Notes under the pieces: model-generated | What the model was told of the DNA's origin: nothing | Database searches by the model: none | The model's input: only the letters and a program-made list of their open reading frames with translations | Translations under genes and position numbers: made by a program | Assembly: GCF_000385175.1 (NCBI RefSeq) | Contig: NZ_ARQJ01000026.1 | Location: forward strand, 92,514 to 156,513 | Direction: 5' to 3' | Length of the DNA stretch: 64,000 bases | Origin: Salinicoccus albus DSM 19776 | Lineage (GTDB): Bacteria; Bacillota; Bacilli; Staphylococcales; Salinicoccaceae | Shown here: positions 37,501 to 45,866 of the stretch, one piece after another | Numbering within the stretch: the stretch's first letter is position 1 | Layout: each line of letters begins with the position of its first letter

Positions 37501-39063
37501 CTTTTCCCGATAAGAATCGAGCGGCGGATTTGTCACCTGCGCAAAGTGCTGTTTAAAATAATCAAACAACAGTTTCGGACGGTCTGACAGAAAGGCAAGC
37601 GGCTGATCGAAGCCCATCGCGCCAATCGGATCTTTCGCCTGGCTGGTCAACGGTTCCATATACTTTTCGATATCTTCTTTTGTATATCCGAAACGGACCA
37701 GCACATTGTGGAGGGTCTCTGTATCCAATTCGTTCCTGTGAAGCCCTGGGATAGACACCGATTCATTCCGTTTTTGATCCATCCACTCACTGTATGGTTT
37801 TTCAGTTGCGATGCCATGTTTCAATTCATCATTCTCAATAATCCTGGATGCATCAAAGTCCACAAGCAGCAGCTTACCCGGACTGAGCTGTCCTTTAAAC
37901 GCAACTTCCTTCTCGTCCACATCAACAACGCCGACTTCGGATGAATAGATAATTTCATTTTCATCCGTTACATAATAACGTCCTGGCCTCAGACCGTTCC
38001 TGTCCGTCAGCGCACCGAGCTTATGATTATCACAGAAGCTGATCATGGTCGGGCCGTCCCAAGGCTCCATCAGATAACTGTAATATTCATAGAAATCCCT
38101 GATCACCGGATTATCATAGTCCTGATATTTCCACGGTTCGGGGATCATGATCATGGCTGCCTGCTCAGGAGGCATGACCAGACTCATGAATTCCATGACA
38201 TTATCAACAAGGGCTGAATCACTGCCCGCTTCATCAATGATGCTGATGATTTTCTCTCCCTTTTCACCATAGACATCCGTCAGCCATTGCTTCGTACGCG
38301 CCTTCATCCAATTGATATTCCCTTTGATCGTATTGATTTCACCATTATGCATGAGCAGGCGGTTCGGATGCGCCCTTGCCCAGCTCGGAAAAGTGTTCGT
38401 GCTGAATCTCGAATGCACTGAACCGAATTTCGATACATACCTGTCGTCACTCAAATCCAGATAGAACGTCCGGATCTGTTCTGAACGCAGCCAGCCTTTA
38501 TATACAATCGTTTCATTGGAAAATGAGGTCACATAATGGCCGACATTTTCATCATCCAGATTCTGCTCGATCATCTTTCTCATATAATAAAGATCCAATG
38601 CATCATGACAGTCCGTAAGCACCTGCATGAACTGAGGCATCGTTTCTCTCACGTTTTCTGCGATTGCCTGTTCATCGACCGGCACATGGCGGAACGCCAG
38701 TACGTCCTGCCCTGAATCATTCACCGTCTCTTCAACAATCGTTTTGAATAATTCCAAAGAGGCATCTGAGTCAATCAAATACATGCCTGCAGAGTACTGA
38801 CCAAATTCAGGAAGGCTGACGGAGAGTTCCGCCTTGAACAATGCGTGAGGGATTTCTGTCATAATACCAGCACCATCACCTGTCACCCCATCAGAACCAA
38901 TACCCCCGCGGTGATCCAGCCGTTCGAGCATTTCGAGAGATTTTAAAACGATGTCTCTGGAACGCTTATTATCCATGTTGGCGTAGAAACCGATGCCACA
39001 GGCGTCATGTTCATTTTTGGAATCATACAGACCTTTTTGTCTGATTGATTGATACAAACTCAT
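34591..39063 (-). CDS. gltB: Glutamate synthase large subunit
   Basis: 1490 aa, normal length. The glutaminase nucleophile Cys22 lies in KNEHDACGIGFYANMD, so the first 21 residues should be removed as a propeptide. The FMN/3Fe-4S synthase domain shows KFKTGAMSFGSLSQEAH, GEGGEHPDRF, KPGEGGQLPG and the cluster Cys in LGCIMMRACHKDTCPVGIA. The C-terminal GXGXG beta-helix is present (FGHGGQSFGAF, GGRVVVLGDIG). AAAGAGGTGA precedes the ATG. It is divergent from gltC. Confidence 0.96.
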   Translation of the reverse strand: MSLYQSIRQKGLYDSKNEHDACGIGFYANMDNKRSRDIVLKSLEMLERLDHRGGIGSDGVTGDGAGIMTEIPHALFKAELSVSLPEFGQYSAGMYLIDSDASLELFKTIVEETVNDSGQDVLAFRHVPVDEQAIAENVRETMPQFMQVLTDCHDALDLYYMRKMIEQNLDDENVGHYVTSFSNETIVYKGWLRSEQIRTFYLDLSDDRYVSKFGSVHSRFSTNTFPSWARAHPNRLLMHNGEINTIKGNINWMKARTKQWLTDVYGEKGEKIISIIDEAGSDSALVDNVMEFMSLVMPPEQAAMIMIPEPWKYQDYDNPVIRDFYEYYSYLMEPWDGPTMISFCDNHKLGALTDRNGLRPGRYYVTDENEIIYSSEVGVVDVDEKEVAFKGQLSPGKLLLVDFDASRIIENDELKHGIATEKPYSEWMDQKRNESVSIPGLHRNELDTETLHNVLVRFGYTKEDIEKYMEPLTSQAKDPIGAMGFDQPLAFLSDRPKLLFDYFKQHFAQVTNPPLDSYREKIVTSETVYLGGEGHLIKPDFTALKRVQLERPVIDHRTLEREDVKALNITGLDITYQGELKKALDRITAEAVRKADEYGVIVLSDDKVTSNDSFYTIPSLLAVSAVHQALIENEKRMQTSIIIKTAEVREVHHVATLVGFGANAVMPYIAQETLVALHEGDTKIISAYNKALTEGLIKVMAKMGISTVQSYHGAQVFEAVGIGKSVMEKYFGQATSKIGGLSLEDIDANNKRQQDMRLEYLESGSRFQWRLQGDYHVVNPESIRLLQQACRTNDPQAYDEYKNHMQESHHSSIRHLLKFKNRRSIPVDQVEPKEHIVKRFKTGAMSFGSLSQEAHQTLAEAMNMIGGKSNSGEGGEHPDRFTPQEDGTNYNSAIKQVASGRFGVHSEYLNSAKEIQIKVAQGAKPGEGGQLPGQKVYPWVAEIRNSTPGVGLISPPPHHDIYSIEDLAQLIHDLKNANKDANISVKLVAKEGVGTIAAGVAKAYADKIVISGYDGGTGASPLTSIQHAGLPFELGLTEAHQTLQLNGLRSRVTLETDGKLMTGRDVAVACALGAEEFAFATAPLVVLGCIMMRACHKDTCPVGIATQNGDLRKLYEGKAEHVVNFMHFIAEDIREILAELGLKSMDELVGAVEHLEVDEAKVSQHQMGELDLSPILTMIEGDRKKEQGQKHPFEWSLDESALLPDFNEKVEMGERHEAAYHITNRHRNIGTRLGSRITKTHGMSMLDHGHYKVNTFGHGGQSFGAFIPQGLTLHHTGDLNDYVGKGISGGRVIVQSPNVNRSHEIIVGNVCLYGAISGQVFINGVAGERFGVRNSGAEVVVEGIGDHGLEYMTGGRVVVLGDIGKNFAAGMSGGIAYIINEKSLIENQVNMNSEMIEVGKVVDEEELEQVKHLLYGHSYFTDSGKARATIKKLESDALEIVKVIPTEYRKMQQRINHGLNASQTREEAELKAFYNDMTVDETELDKMNIY

Positions 39064-39132
39064 AGTGAGTCACCTCTTTTTCTGAATAATTATGTAATTC
39101 AATATTATCCATATATTCATCTATACAATCAA

Positions 39133-39147
39133 TATATCAATGATATA
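39133..39147. promoter_or_regulatory. Candidate GltC (LysR-type) box in the gltB-gltC gap
   Basis: TATATCAATGATATA is a perfect 7+1+7 dyad in the 118-base divergent gap, 34 bases before gltC. Its shape and place fit the binding sites of LysR-type GltC. Confidence 0.55.
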
Positions 39148-39181
39148 ATATTCATATCAGAATTAGATCGGCGGTGATTCA

Positions 39182-40063
39182 ATGGAAATTAAGCAGTTGA
39201 TTTATTTCGTAGAAACTGCCCGGCAGGAGCATATGACAGAGGCATCTCTGGCACTGAATGTCGCACAATCCGCACTGTCCAGACAAATTAATCTGCTGGA
39301 AAATGATTTGGGAATTCAGTTATTCAAAAGGGAAGGCAGAAATATAAAATTGACGGCTGAAGGTGAGGATTTTTACGAAGATGCCGTACAGATCCTTGAA
39401 ATTGTCGATCGGACAAAGGAAAAGATTACAGGCAAAGCGGATAAGAAAGAAAATACATTCAATATACATATCACAAGAAGTGATATGACTGCGAAATTAC
39501 TGCAATCCTTCCAGCAATTTCTGAGGCAGGCGGATACATTGGACTTTTCCATACAGACTGCTGAAGAAAACGAACTGGAAGGAAAGCTCTTTGATCAGAC
39601 GCTTGATATTGCGGTTTCCACCCGTAAAATGCACAGCGATCAATTAAGAAGCACACTTCTATTTGAACAGAATTTCTATTACGTATTCCGGGAAAGTGAA
39701 AAGATCAACCTGCCGGTGCAGGCGACTTTAAGTGAGCTGGAAGAATTTCCAATCGCAACACTTGAGCCCATCATAGATATGAATCAGACATTTAAAAACA
39801 GCCGCGTCTATAACTACAATGACATATCCATCATCCAGCACCTGCTCATGCATCATAATCACGTCGCCGTGTTGACCAACGACGAAGCCAAACAGCTTTT
39901 ATATAATTACCCTAAATTTACGGTGCACAGTCTGAACCATTTGAACATTTCACAGCCGATGTATGTCAGCATGCTTAAAAACACGGATAAACCATTTGTC
40001 AGCAAATGGTTCAACCAATTAAAACAGGAATTCATGATGATGTCGGAACGCTTTATGAATTAG
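39182..40063 (+). CDS. gltC: LysR-family activator of glutamate synthase
   Basis: 293 aa. N-terminal helix-turn-helix in MEIKQLIYFVETARQEHMTE to ALSRQINLLENDLGIQLFKR, then a LysR effector domain. It is divergent from gltB, the arrangement known for GltC in Bacillus and staphylococci, where it activates gltBD in response to 2-oxoglutarate/glutamate balance. The name rests on this context more than on specific residues. Confidence 0.88.
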   Translation: MEIKQLIYFVETARQEHMTEASLALNVAQSALSRQINLLENDLGIQLFKREGRNIKLTAEGEDFYEDAVQILEIVDRTKEKITGKADKKENTFNIHITRSDMTAKLLQSFQQFLRQADTLDFSIQTAEENELEGKLFDQTLDIAVSTRKMHSDQLRSTLLFEQNFYYVFRESEKINLPVQATLSELEEFPIATLEPIIDMNQTFKNSRVYNYNDISIIQHLLMHHNHVAVLTNDEAKQLLYNYPKFTVHSLNHLNISQPMYVSMLKNTDKPFVSKWFNQLKQEFMMMSERFMN

Positions 40064-40078
40064 GCGAGAGCAACGAAA

Positions 40079-40110
40079 AAGGCGTAACCTGAGTCCAATG
40101 GTTACGCCTT
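40079..40110. terminator. Bidirectional terminator after gltC
   Basis: Perfect 11-bp stem AAGGCGTAACC / GGTTACGCCTT with a 10-base loop, between convergent genes. Confidence 0.8.
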
Positions 40111-40124
40111 ACATAATGCATATT

Positions 40125-41180
40125 TCACTTTTGGAGCCTTTGTACAATCTCATCCGTCACTTCTCTCGTTGTATGCCTGCCGCCGATGTCAGGGGTCAGA
40201 ATACCGTCGGCAGTGACACTTTCCATTGTTTGAAGGAGATGATCCCCCATTTGGGTTTCCCCATGATGATCAAGCATCATTTTCGCCGTCCATATCTGGC
40301 CGATCGGATTCGCCATATTTTTACCGGCAATATCCGGCGCCGAACCATGGACAGGTTCAAACATCGACGGATGTCTGCCGTTCAGGTTCAGATTGGCTGA
40401 AGGCGCAATGCCGATACTTCCCATGAGACCTGCGCCGATATCTGTCAAAATATCTCCAAACAAATTACTGGCAACGATTGTATCAAAGCGTTCCGGATGG
40501 GTGACAAACATCGCCGCCAAAGCATCGATATGCTGGGAAGCTGTCTTGATATCCGGATATTCAGCCGCTGTTTCCTTAAAGATTTCATCCCAAAACGGCA
40601 TGGAATGAAAAATGCCATTGGATTTTGTCGCACTTGTCACATGCCCCCGCCTGGATCCGGCCACTCGGAAGGCATGTTTCATTGCCTGGCTGGTTGCCCG
40701 TCTGGAGAACACATTGTTCTGTATAGCGATTTCATCATCACCCTGAAACATCCTGCCGCCGACAGAACTGTATTCCCCCTCACTGTTCTCACGGACAACC
40801 AGGATGTCAAAGTCTTTAGGGGAATGGAGCGGTGATTGGATGCCCCTGAACACTTTTGCCGGCCGCATATTGATTTCCAACTGGAACTCCCGCCTGATTT
40901 TAAGGAGTAATCCCCACAAAGAAATATGATCCGGCACTTTGGAATCATCGCCGACAGCCCCCAGAAATACGCTGTCAGACTGACCGAGACGTTCCAGGCC
41001 GTCTTCTGCCATCATTACTCCATGCTTCAAATAATAATCACAGCCATAATCGAAATGTTCATACTCAAATTTCAGCCCGCCATGTATACCGGCGATCGTA
41101 TCCAGCACTCTCAATGCTTCCGGAACGACTTCATTGCCAATTCCGTCCCCGGGCACTGCAGCTAACTGTATCTTTTTCAT
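40125..41180 (-). CDS. D-malate / tartrate dehydrogenase (decarboxylating; DmlA/TtuC-like)
   Basis: 351 aa of the isocitrate/isopropylmalate dehydrogenase family: AAVPGDGIGNEVVPEALRVL, LLLKIRREFQLEINMRPAK, and the metal/active site DTIVASNLFGDILTDIGAG. The segment LVVRENSEGEYSSVGGRMF is typical of D-malate/tartrate dehydrogenases rather than LeuB, and no leu genes are present. It would oxidise D-malate (or tartrate) to pyruvate (or oxaloglycolate) with NAD+. It lies 21 bases after an SLC13 transporter gene that probably imports the substrate. Confidence 0.8.
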   Translation of the reverse strand: MKKIQLAAVPGDGIGNEVVPEALRVLDTIAGIHGGLKFEYEHFDYGCDYYLKHGVMMAEDGLERLGQSDSVFLGAVGDDSKVPDHISLWGLLLKIRREFQLEINMRPAKVFRGIQSPLHSPKDFDILVVRENSEGEYSSVGGRMFQGDDEIAIQNNVFSRRATSQAMKHAFRVAGSRRGHVTSATKSNGIFHSMPFWDEIFKETAAEYPDIKTASQHIDALAAMFVTHPERFDTIVASNLFGDILTDIGAGLMGSIGIAPSANLNLNGRHPSMFEPVHGSAPDIAGKNMANPIGQIWTAKMMLDHHGETQMGDHLLQTMESVTADGILTPDIGGRHTTREVTDEIVQRLQK

Positions 41181-41201
41181 TAGTTTCCTCCACCCTTCTT
41201 T

Positions 41202-42656
41202 CTACGGCCAGAATCCGATCCATCGCCAATAAGTGAATGCCACGGCAATCATGATGATGATACTGGCAATTGTCGACAGGATTCCCGGCAGCATAAAATC
41301 TTTCTGACTCACTCTTCCCGTACTGTGCACGACTACATTGGGCATGGTTTCAACGACGAGTAAAAAGCCCAATAGCATGGTAATGGCAGACGCCACTGAC
41401 ATGACCACTGGATCAAGTCCGGACTGAACCGACAGGCTGATCAAAACAGGCAGCAGTGTGATAACAGCCGTTGACACATTCGTTACACCCAGATGGTAGA
41501 CATGGGAAAGGATGATGATGATCGGAATGGCCAGCCACGGGTTACTGAATATATCAACGACGATCTGAGGCGACACCAGCAGTTCGAGCAGATCAATGGC
41601 GCCTGATTCGATCAATGAATAGCCGAGAGACAGCGTTGCCCCGATCAGAAGCACCATGCCAAAATTGATATTCAGCATTTTCTGCCATTCAACAAAACCG
41701 GTAACCGGCAGCCCCATCAGCACTGCTGCCAGGAGCGCACCGAATGTGGGATGATAACCGTGCCATGATTCAGTGAGCCAAATGATGATCGTAACAATTA
41801 AAATGACGATGCATTTCTTCTCATCCACACTTATTTTACCAATCTCGCGATTCTTTTTCTTCATTTTCTGATGGAGATTTTCAAAAGAAGATACTTCCGG
41901 TGTATAACATTTCCAGACAATATACATGATGACTACTGTAAAAAGCAGCCACATCGGGGCAGCATATATAAACCATTGCAGGTAGGAGACCGATTCATCA
42001 ACGTACAATCTTAAAATTTCTATCGTCAGTATATTACCAATGGCAGCCGTCAGTACAGCCACTCCGCTGATATTTACGGCGAAAGCCGTGCCGATATAGA
42101 GCAGCTTATTAAAATTTGAGTCCTTACTGACACCCGTTTCTTCTATTATATTGGAAATCACCGGCATCATCAGCGAAGCTCTGACTGCGGTCGCCGGAAT
42201 GAAAAAAGCCTGAACCTGCATCAGGAGGACCAGACCTGTGTAAATGCCTTTCGCAGACCTTCCCATAGATGACAGCAGGGCATAAGTCATCCGCCTCACC
42301 AGCGGCGTACTATTTACACCAATGGCCATCATCATGCCGCCGATGATCAGAAAAACAGCCGGAGACGCAAAACCGCTCAGAATCACTTCGATTTCCACCG
42401 GTCTTAATACCATCAGCAGGACCAGAACGATCACAGACGTCAGGTCCAGCGGTATGGGGGCAAACGCCCAGAGAATCAAGCCATACAGCATAATGGCAAT
42501 GGTGCTCCTCTCAGACCATCCGATACCTTCTGGCAGGAGGATTATCACTGCCAGAAAAAGTACAGTGGCAGATAGAAAAACAGCGACACTTGCCATACTG
42601 ATTTTATTTGACCCTCCATCATTCGCTGCCATTCCAAGCATCCCCATTCCAGGCAT
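41202..42656 (-). CDS. SLC13/DASS-type carboxylate transporter
   Basis: About 484 aa; the N-terminus is uncertain because ATG 42656 lacks a ribosome site, and a start at the fourth Met (M-A-A-N-D-G), 9 bases after GGGG, is also possible. About twelve membrane helices, with family loops FFIPATAVRASLMMPVIS in the first half and LGVTNVSTAVITLLPVL in the second. The gene pair with the D-malate/tartrate-type dehydrogenase points to a C4 hydroxy-acid as substrate. Confidence 0.75.
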   Translation of the reverse strand: MPGMGMLGMAANDGGSNKISMASVAVFLSATVLFLAVIILLPEGIGWSERSTIAIMLYGLILWAFAPIPLDLTSVIVLVLLMVLRPVEIEVILSGFASPAVFLIIGGMMMAIGVNSTPLVRRMTYALLSSMGRSAKGIYTGLVLLMQVQAFFIPATAVRASLMMPVISNIIEETGVSKDSNFNKLLYIGTAFAVNISGVAVLTAAIGNILTIEILRLYVDESVSYLQWFIYAAPMWLLFTVVIMYIVWKCYTPEVSSFENLHQKMKKKNREIGKISVDEKKCIVILIVTIIIWLTESWHGYHPTFGALLAAVLMGLPVTGFVEWQKMLNINFGMVLLIGATLSLGYSLIESGAIDLLELLVSPQIVVDIFSNPWLAIPIIIILSHVYHLGVTNVSTAVITLLPVLISLSVQSGLDPVVMSVASAITMLLGFLLVVETMPNVVVHSTGRVSQKDFMLPGILSTIASIIIMIAVAFTYWRWIGFWP

Positions 42657-42930
42657 TTCTCATACTATGTAAAGAAAATACAGCATTTGAAATACTGTAT
42701 TTCCCTTATTGATTCATTATGCCATATTTTTACGTCGTATTTAACTCTTCATTTCCGTTGCGTGCTCTTGAATCTGCTTCGTGCGGTTTTTCTTTGTTTA
42801 AAAATTGAATCATAAACGTGGAACGCCAATATCATGCATGTTTGAACGGGGAACGACAAAATTCGGATGGTGACAGGGACCCTAACAAAAACTACCCAGA
42901 TCATCTAACCCGGGTAGTTCTAATAATCAT
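42657..42930. other. Gap between the opuAC and SLC13 genes
   Basis: No gene seen. It contains an 8-bp inverted repeat AAATACAG / CTGTATTT (42676-42702) in the SLC13 leader, a possible operator, and the opuAC terminator at its right end. Confidence 0.5.
42884..42919 (-). terminator. Terminator after opuAC-like gene
   Basis: 8-bp stem AACTACCC / GGGTAGTT (42890-42897 with 42912-42919), followed by TTTTTGTT on the - strand. Confidence 0.75.
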
Positions 42931-43842
42931 TTATTTGGTTGGTAATTCTTCTATGCTGTCAATATCCATGTATTCTGGAACAACAAATCCTTGTCGTGCT
43001 CCTTCTAAATTAGGGCCTAAATCTACAATTTCATCTTTATATTCCTTATAATAGGCATCCGAGCCTGAAGGGAGCCAGGCCATTAACATGCCATCAATGC
43101 TACCATCAGCAAGAGACTGCCATGCAATGCCCATATCAACCATATTCAATTCAACATCGTAACCTAATTCTTCAAGAGCGATCTTAACAACATTTATTGA
43201 AGCGGCTGCTGACGACCAATTAACATAGGCTAACTCTACAGTCTCATCTTCTACTGGGGCAATACCCTCTTTCCAATCGTCAACTTTATCCCGATTGTTT
43301 TCAACCCACTTTTTAGCTACTTCACTTGCTTCAACGTCATCATCTTTAGTTTCTGATAGAATTTTATTCATGTCTTCTGGCTTCCATTTAAAGTTGTCCA
43401 GAAATTCATAAGCAGAATTCTTTTCGTCCTCAAGACCTTCTCTTACTAATGTATGGATTTTTTCGGATTCACCTAAATGTCCTTGGGGGTCGTCTAAGAA
43501 TTTCAAATCATATTCTTCAAATGCCCAGTGTGGCTGCCAAAGTGTCACAACAATCGGTTCTTCATTTTTAATGGCTTCATCTAAAGTTGCCAACATGGGT
43601 CCTTCAGAACTTGGTGTTAAATCAAGATCCAAGTCATAACCCTCAACGGCATTTTCAGCGATATCCATTGTTCCAGATCCTGGATCAATACCTACAATCT
43701 CTTCAATGTCAGCTACGTTATTACTGTTTGCCTCATCTGTATTATTACTTTCAGCCTCACTGGCCTCATTTTGACAACCAGCTAAAATCAATATCACACT
43801 AACATTTACAATAACAATCCATTTTTTTGAAAATAAGGTCAT
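42931..43842 (-). CDS. opuAC: Glycine betaine/proline betaine-binding lipoprotein, OpuAC type
   Basis: 303 aa from ATG 43842; the in-frame ATG five codons upstream is part of the ribosome site AAAGGATGG. The lipobox is I-L-A-G-C after a basic start. Domain order is that of Bacillus OpuAC: the half with IVGIDPGSGTMDIAE and VVTLWQPHWAFEEYDLKFLD comes first, and the half with ELAYVNWSSAAASINVVK and GFVVPEYMDIDSIEEL comes last. This order is circularly permuted relative to ProX-like proteins. Trp residues of the betaine cage are present. No ATPase or permease gene is adjacent, so it must share an OpuA system elsewhere. It is AT-richer than its neighbours. Confidence 0.85.
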   Translation of the reverse strand: MTLFSKKWIVIVNVSVILILAGCQNEASEAESNNTDEANSNNVADIEEIVGIDPGSGTMDIAENAVEGYDLDLDLTPSSEGPMLATLDEAIKNEEPIVVTLWQPHWAFEEYDLKFLDDPQGHLGESEKIHTLVREGLEDEKNSAYEFLDNFKWKPEDMNKILSETKDDDVEASEVAKKWVENNRDKVDDWKEGIAPVEDETVELAYVNWSSAAASINVVKIALEELGYDVELNMVDMGIAWQSLADGSIDGMLMAWLPSGSDAYYKEYKDEIVDLGPNLEGARQGFVVPEYMDIDSIEELPTK

Positions 43843-43944
43843 TGTCTTTATTACCATCCTTTCTATAAATAGTATTGTGAGCTATTGTGTCCGTTAAAAG
43901 GATATCCTTTAGCATTCGAAAAAGACTTGTATTCAAGCATATAT

Positions 43945-44265
43945 TTATGCTAAGGATCGCTGTAATTTTTTCAATGGTATAGATTCATCTGCTAGATCTT
44001 TTGGAGCTATAGGTATTTGTTGCTTAATCATTTTTCTAACAGGCAAAGCGTTTTTTGCCTGATTAGAAATGAAAGCTGCCTGAATAATATTTTGATTATC
44101 CAAATAAAAATAAGTGAATGCATTTGATTCCATCGATCCGCGCTGGATAATTTGAGTCCATGTCTTGGCATGTCCGAAATATTGAAAACGATTTTCATAT
44201 TGATCTGACCAAAAGTAAGGTGTATACGTGTAAGGTGACAACTGCGGATAAATTATGTTTTTCAT
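43945..44265 (-). CDS. Orphan Reductase_C domain (ferredoxin-reductase C-terminus), 106 aa
   Basis: The sequence matches only the C-terminal Reductase_C domain of FAD-dependent ferredoxin/rubredoxin reductases: YTPYFWSDQYENRFQYFGHA, the F-Y-L-D-N-Q and V-R-K-M-I-K-Q segments, and L-A-D-E-S-I-P-L. The FAD and NAD domains that normally precede it (about 300 residues) are missing, and nothing like them is seen in the upstream 257 bases. Even so, it has its own ATG with a strong GAGGAG site and a palindrome upstream. It may be a truncated relic or a stand-alone partner protein. It is AT-rich like the adjacent opuAC, suggesting joint transfer. Confidence 0.65.
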   Translation of the reverse strand: MKNIIYPQLSPYTYTPYFWSDQYENRFQYFGHAKTWTQIIQRGSMESNAFTYFYLDNQNIIQAAFISNQAKNALPVRKMIKQQIPIAPKDLADESIPLKKLQRSLA

Positions 44266-44326
44266 TAAATATTCTCCTCTACAATGATAATGAATATTAG
44301 TTTAAATTTTATGTATTAATTTTTAT

Positions 44327-44342
44327 TGTTACGTCCGTAACA
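44327..44342. promoter_or_regulatory. Palindrome TGTTACG-TC-CGTAACA upstream of the Reductase_C gene
   Basis: Perfect 7+2+7 dyad, TetR-operator-like, 62 bases before the start codon of the - strand gene. Function inferred. Confidence 0.5.
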
Positions 44343-44355
44343 TAATTGAAATCAT

Positions 44356-44370
44356 AATTGTCAGAAAATA
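44356..44370. promoter_or_regulatory. CodY box upstream of ilvE
   Basis: AATTGTCAGAAAATA matches 13 of 15 positions of the CodY consensus AATTTTCWGAAAATT and lies 2 bases before the -35. Confidence 0.65.
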
Positions 44371-44372
44371 TA

Positions 44373-44402
44373 TTGACTTTTACCCTGCATAATTGTTAAG
44401 AT
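44373..44402 (+). promoter_or_regulatory. ilvE promoter
   Basis: -35 TTGACT (44373-44378), 18-base spacer, -10 TAAGAT (44397-44402); leader of about 110 bases. Confidence 0.6.
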
Positions 44403-44522
44403 GTAAACAATTTTAATTGAACGGGTATGCTGAATATCCATTGAAGTAGAACCCAGTTCCGTGCAATTGCAGGAAATTATCTTTTAAAAAATGTTAAAAT
44501 ATTCATACAGGAGGGATTTGCC

Positions 44523-45587
44523 ATGTCTCAAACACTACAAATCGAAAAAGCTAACCAGTTGAAAGAAAAACCAGATGTATCCACCGTTTCATTTGGCACG
44601 GTATTTACAGATTATATGTTTACCAATAAATACTCACCGGAACATGGATGGCAGGAACCTTCCATCATCCCTTACCAGAATTTGGAGCTGTCCCCAAGCT
44701 GTCAGGCTATTCACTATGGCCAGTCCGTATTTGAAGGATTGAAAGCTTACAAACAGGGAGACGAGGTCCTCCTGTTCAGACCCGATGAGAACTTCAAGCG
44801 CATGAACCAGTCACTTGCTCGCCTCTCCATGCCTGAAATCAATGAAGAAAATGCACTCAACGCGCTTTATGAACTCCTGAAACTGGAAAGGAACTGGGTG
44901 CCCGATGGCGAAGGTCAATCACTCTATGTCCGGCCATTCGTATTTGCAGATGAACCATTCCTGGGTGTCAGACCTTCCAGAACCTATCAGTTCAATATCA
45001 TTCTTTCACCGGTTTCCAGCTACTACGGTGCCCAATTGAGTCCGACAAGCATTTATGTAGAAGATGACTTCGTCCGTTCAGTACGCGGCGGCGTCGGCTT
45101 TGCCAAAGTGAGCGGCAACTATGCCGCCAGTCTGCTGGCGCAAAAGAAAGCGAATGAACTCGGCTATGAACAGGTATTGTGGCTTGACGGTGTGAATCAG
45201 AAATATGTCGAAGAAGTCGGCAGTATGAACATCTTCTTCGTCAGGGACGGGGAACTTGTCACCCCTGAACTGAACGGCTCCATCCTGCCCGGCATCACGC
45301 GTAAATCCATTATTGAACTCGCCGAATACAAAGGATACACCGTAAAAGAAGAAGAGATTCACATCGATGAATTGGCGAATGATCTCAACAGCGGGAGAAT
45401 CACTGAAGTATTCGGTGCAGGCACTGCAGTGGTAGTCTCTCCTGTCGGTATACTGAATATCCACGGCACGGATTATATTGTTAATGACAACCAGCCGGGC
45501 GAAATCGCACAGGAATTTTATGATCACTTGACTGACATCCAATATGGCAGAAAGGAAGATCCGTTTGGCTGGATGGTAAGGCTTTAA
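44523..45587 (+). CDS. ilvE: Branched-chain amino-acid aminotransferase
   Basis: 354 aa behind GGAGGG. Class IV aminotransferase: [35 protein letters not shown], and the PLP lysine in [20 protein letters not shown], then [20 protein letters not shown] and the phosphate-binding [14 protein letters not shown]. It makes or degrades Val, Leu and Ile with 2-oxoglutarate. A CodY-type box upstream implies repression when branched-chain amino acids and GTP are high. It is monocistronic. Confidence 0.94.
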   Translation: MSQTLQIEKANQLKEKPDVSTVSFGTVFTDYMFTNKYSPEHGWQEPSIIPYQNLELSPSCQAIHYGQSVFEGLKAYKQGDEVLLFRPDENFKRMNQSLARLSMPEINEENALNALYELLKLERNWVPDGEGQSLYVRPFVFADEPFLGVRPSRTYQFNIILSPVSSYYGAQLSPTSIYVEDDFVRSVRGGVGFAKVSGNYAASLLAQKKANELGYEQVLWLDGVNQKYVEEVGSMNIFFVRDGELVTPELNGSILPGITRKSIIELAEYKGYTVKEEEIHIDELANDLNSGRITEVFGAGTAVVVSPVGILNIHGTDYIVNDNQPGEIAQEFYDHLTDIQYGRKEDPFGWMVRL

Positions 45588-45596
45588 CCACCCAAA

Positions 45597-45630
45597 AAGG
45601 CACAGGCTTACTTAAAAGTCTGTGCCTTTT
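45597..45630 (+). terminator. Terminator after ilvE
   Basis: 11-bp stem AAAAGGCACAG / CTGTGCCTTTT (45597-45607 with 45620-45630). Confidence 0.85.
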
Positions 45631-45637
45631 ACTGTGA

Positions 45638-45844
45638 GTGAGTAATATAGAAAAAGTAATGTCGATCAGCAGCTATCTAATTGGACAGTTAAAGAAATCA
45701 CTTGCTTTGCAGAAAGCGCCGATCGAGAATGATCGCTATGCGGAGTTCATGAAATATGATAAGGAATTCCATCTTATTCTTGTTTCACATAACCCAAATG
45801 CGGAACAAAGATTTTTAGACTATTATCTGAATCGCTCAACCTGA
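45638..45844 (+). pseudogene. Fragment resembling a GntR/FCD effector domain, 68 codons
   Basis: The frame opens with GTG right after the ilvE terminator and has no ribosome site. The pattern RYAEFMKYDKEFHLILVSHN resembles the D-x-x-F-H core of the FCD ligand domain of GntR regulators, but the DNA-binding half and the C-terminal helices are absent. It is most likely a gene relic. It ends 22 bases before the RocB-like gene, which an intact ancestor might have regulated. Confidence 0.4.
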
Positions 45845-45866
45845 ATGAGACAGAGAGGATGTTTTA

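Noticed and set aside
40125..41180. leuB (3-isopropylmalate dehydrogenase)
   Set aside because: No leu genes around it, the active-site neighbourhood resembles D-malate/tartrate dehydrogenases, and it is paired with a carboxylate transporter.
42931..43842. Rearranged or chimeric betaine-binding protein
   Set aside because: The reversed domain order relative to ProX is the known natural order of Bacillus OpuAC, so it is not an anomaly.
44403..44522. T-box riboswitch in the ilvE leader
   Set aside because: The leader is only about 110 bases and lacks the T-box core sequence and any terminator.
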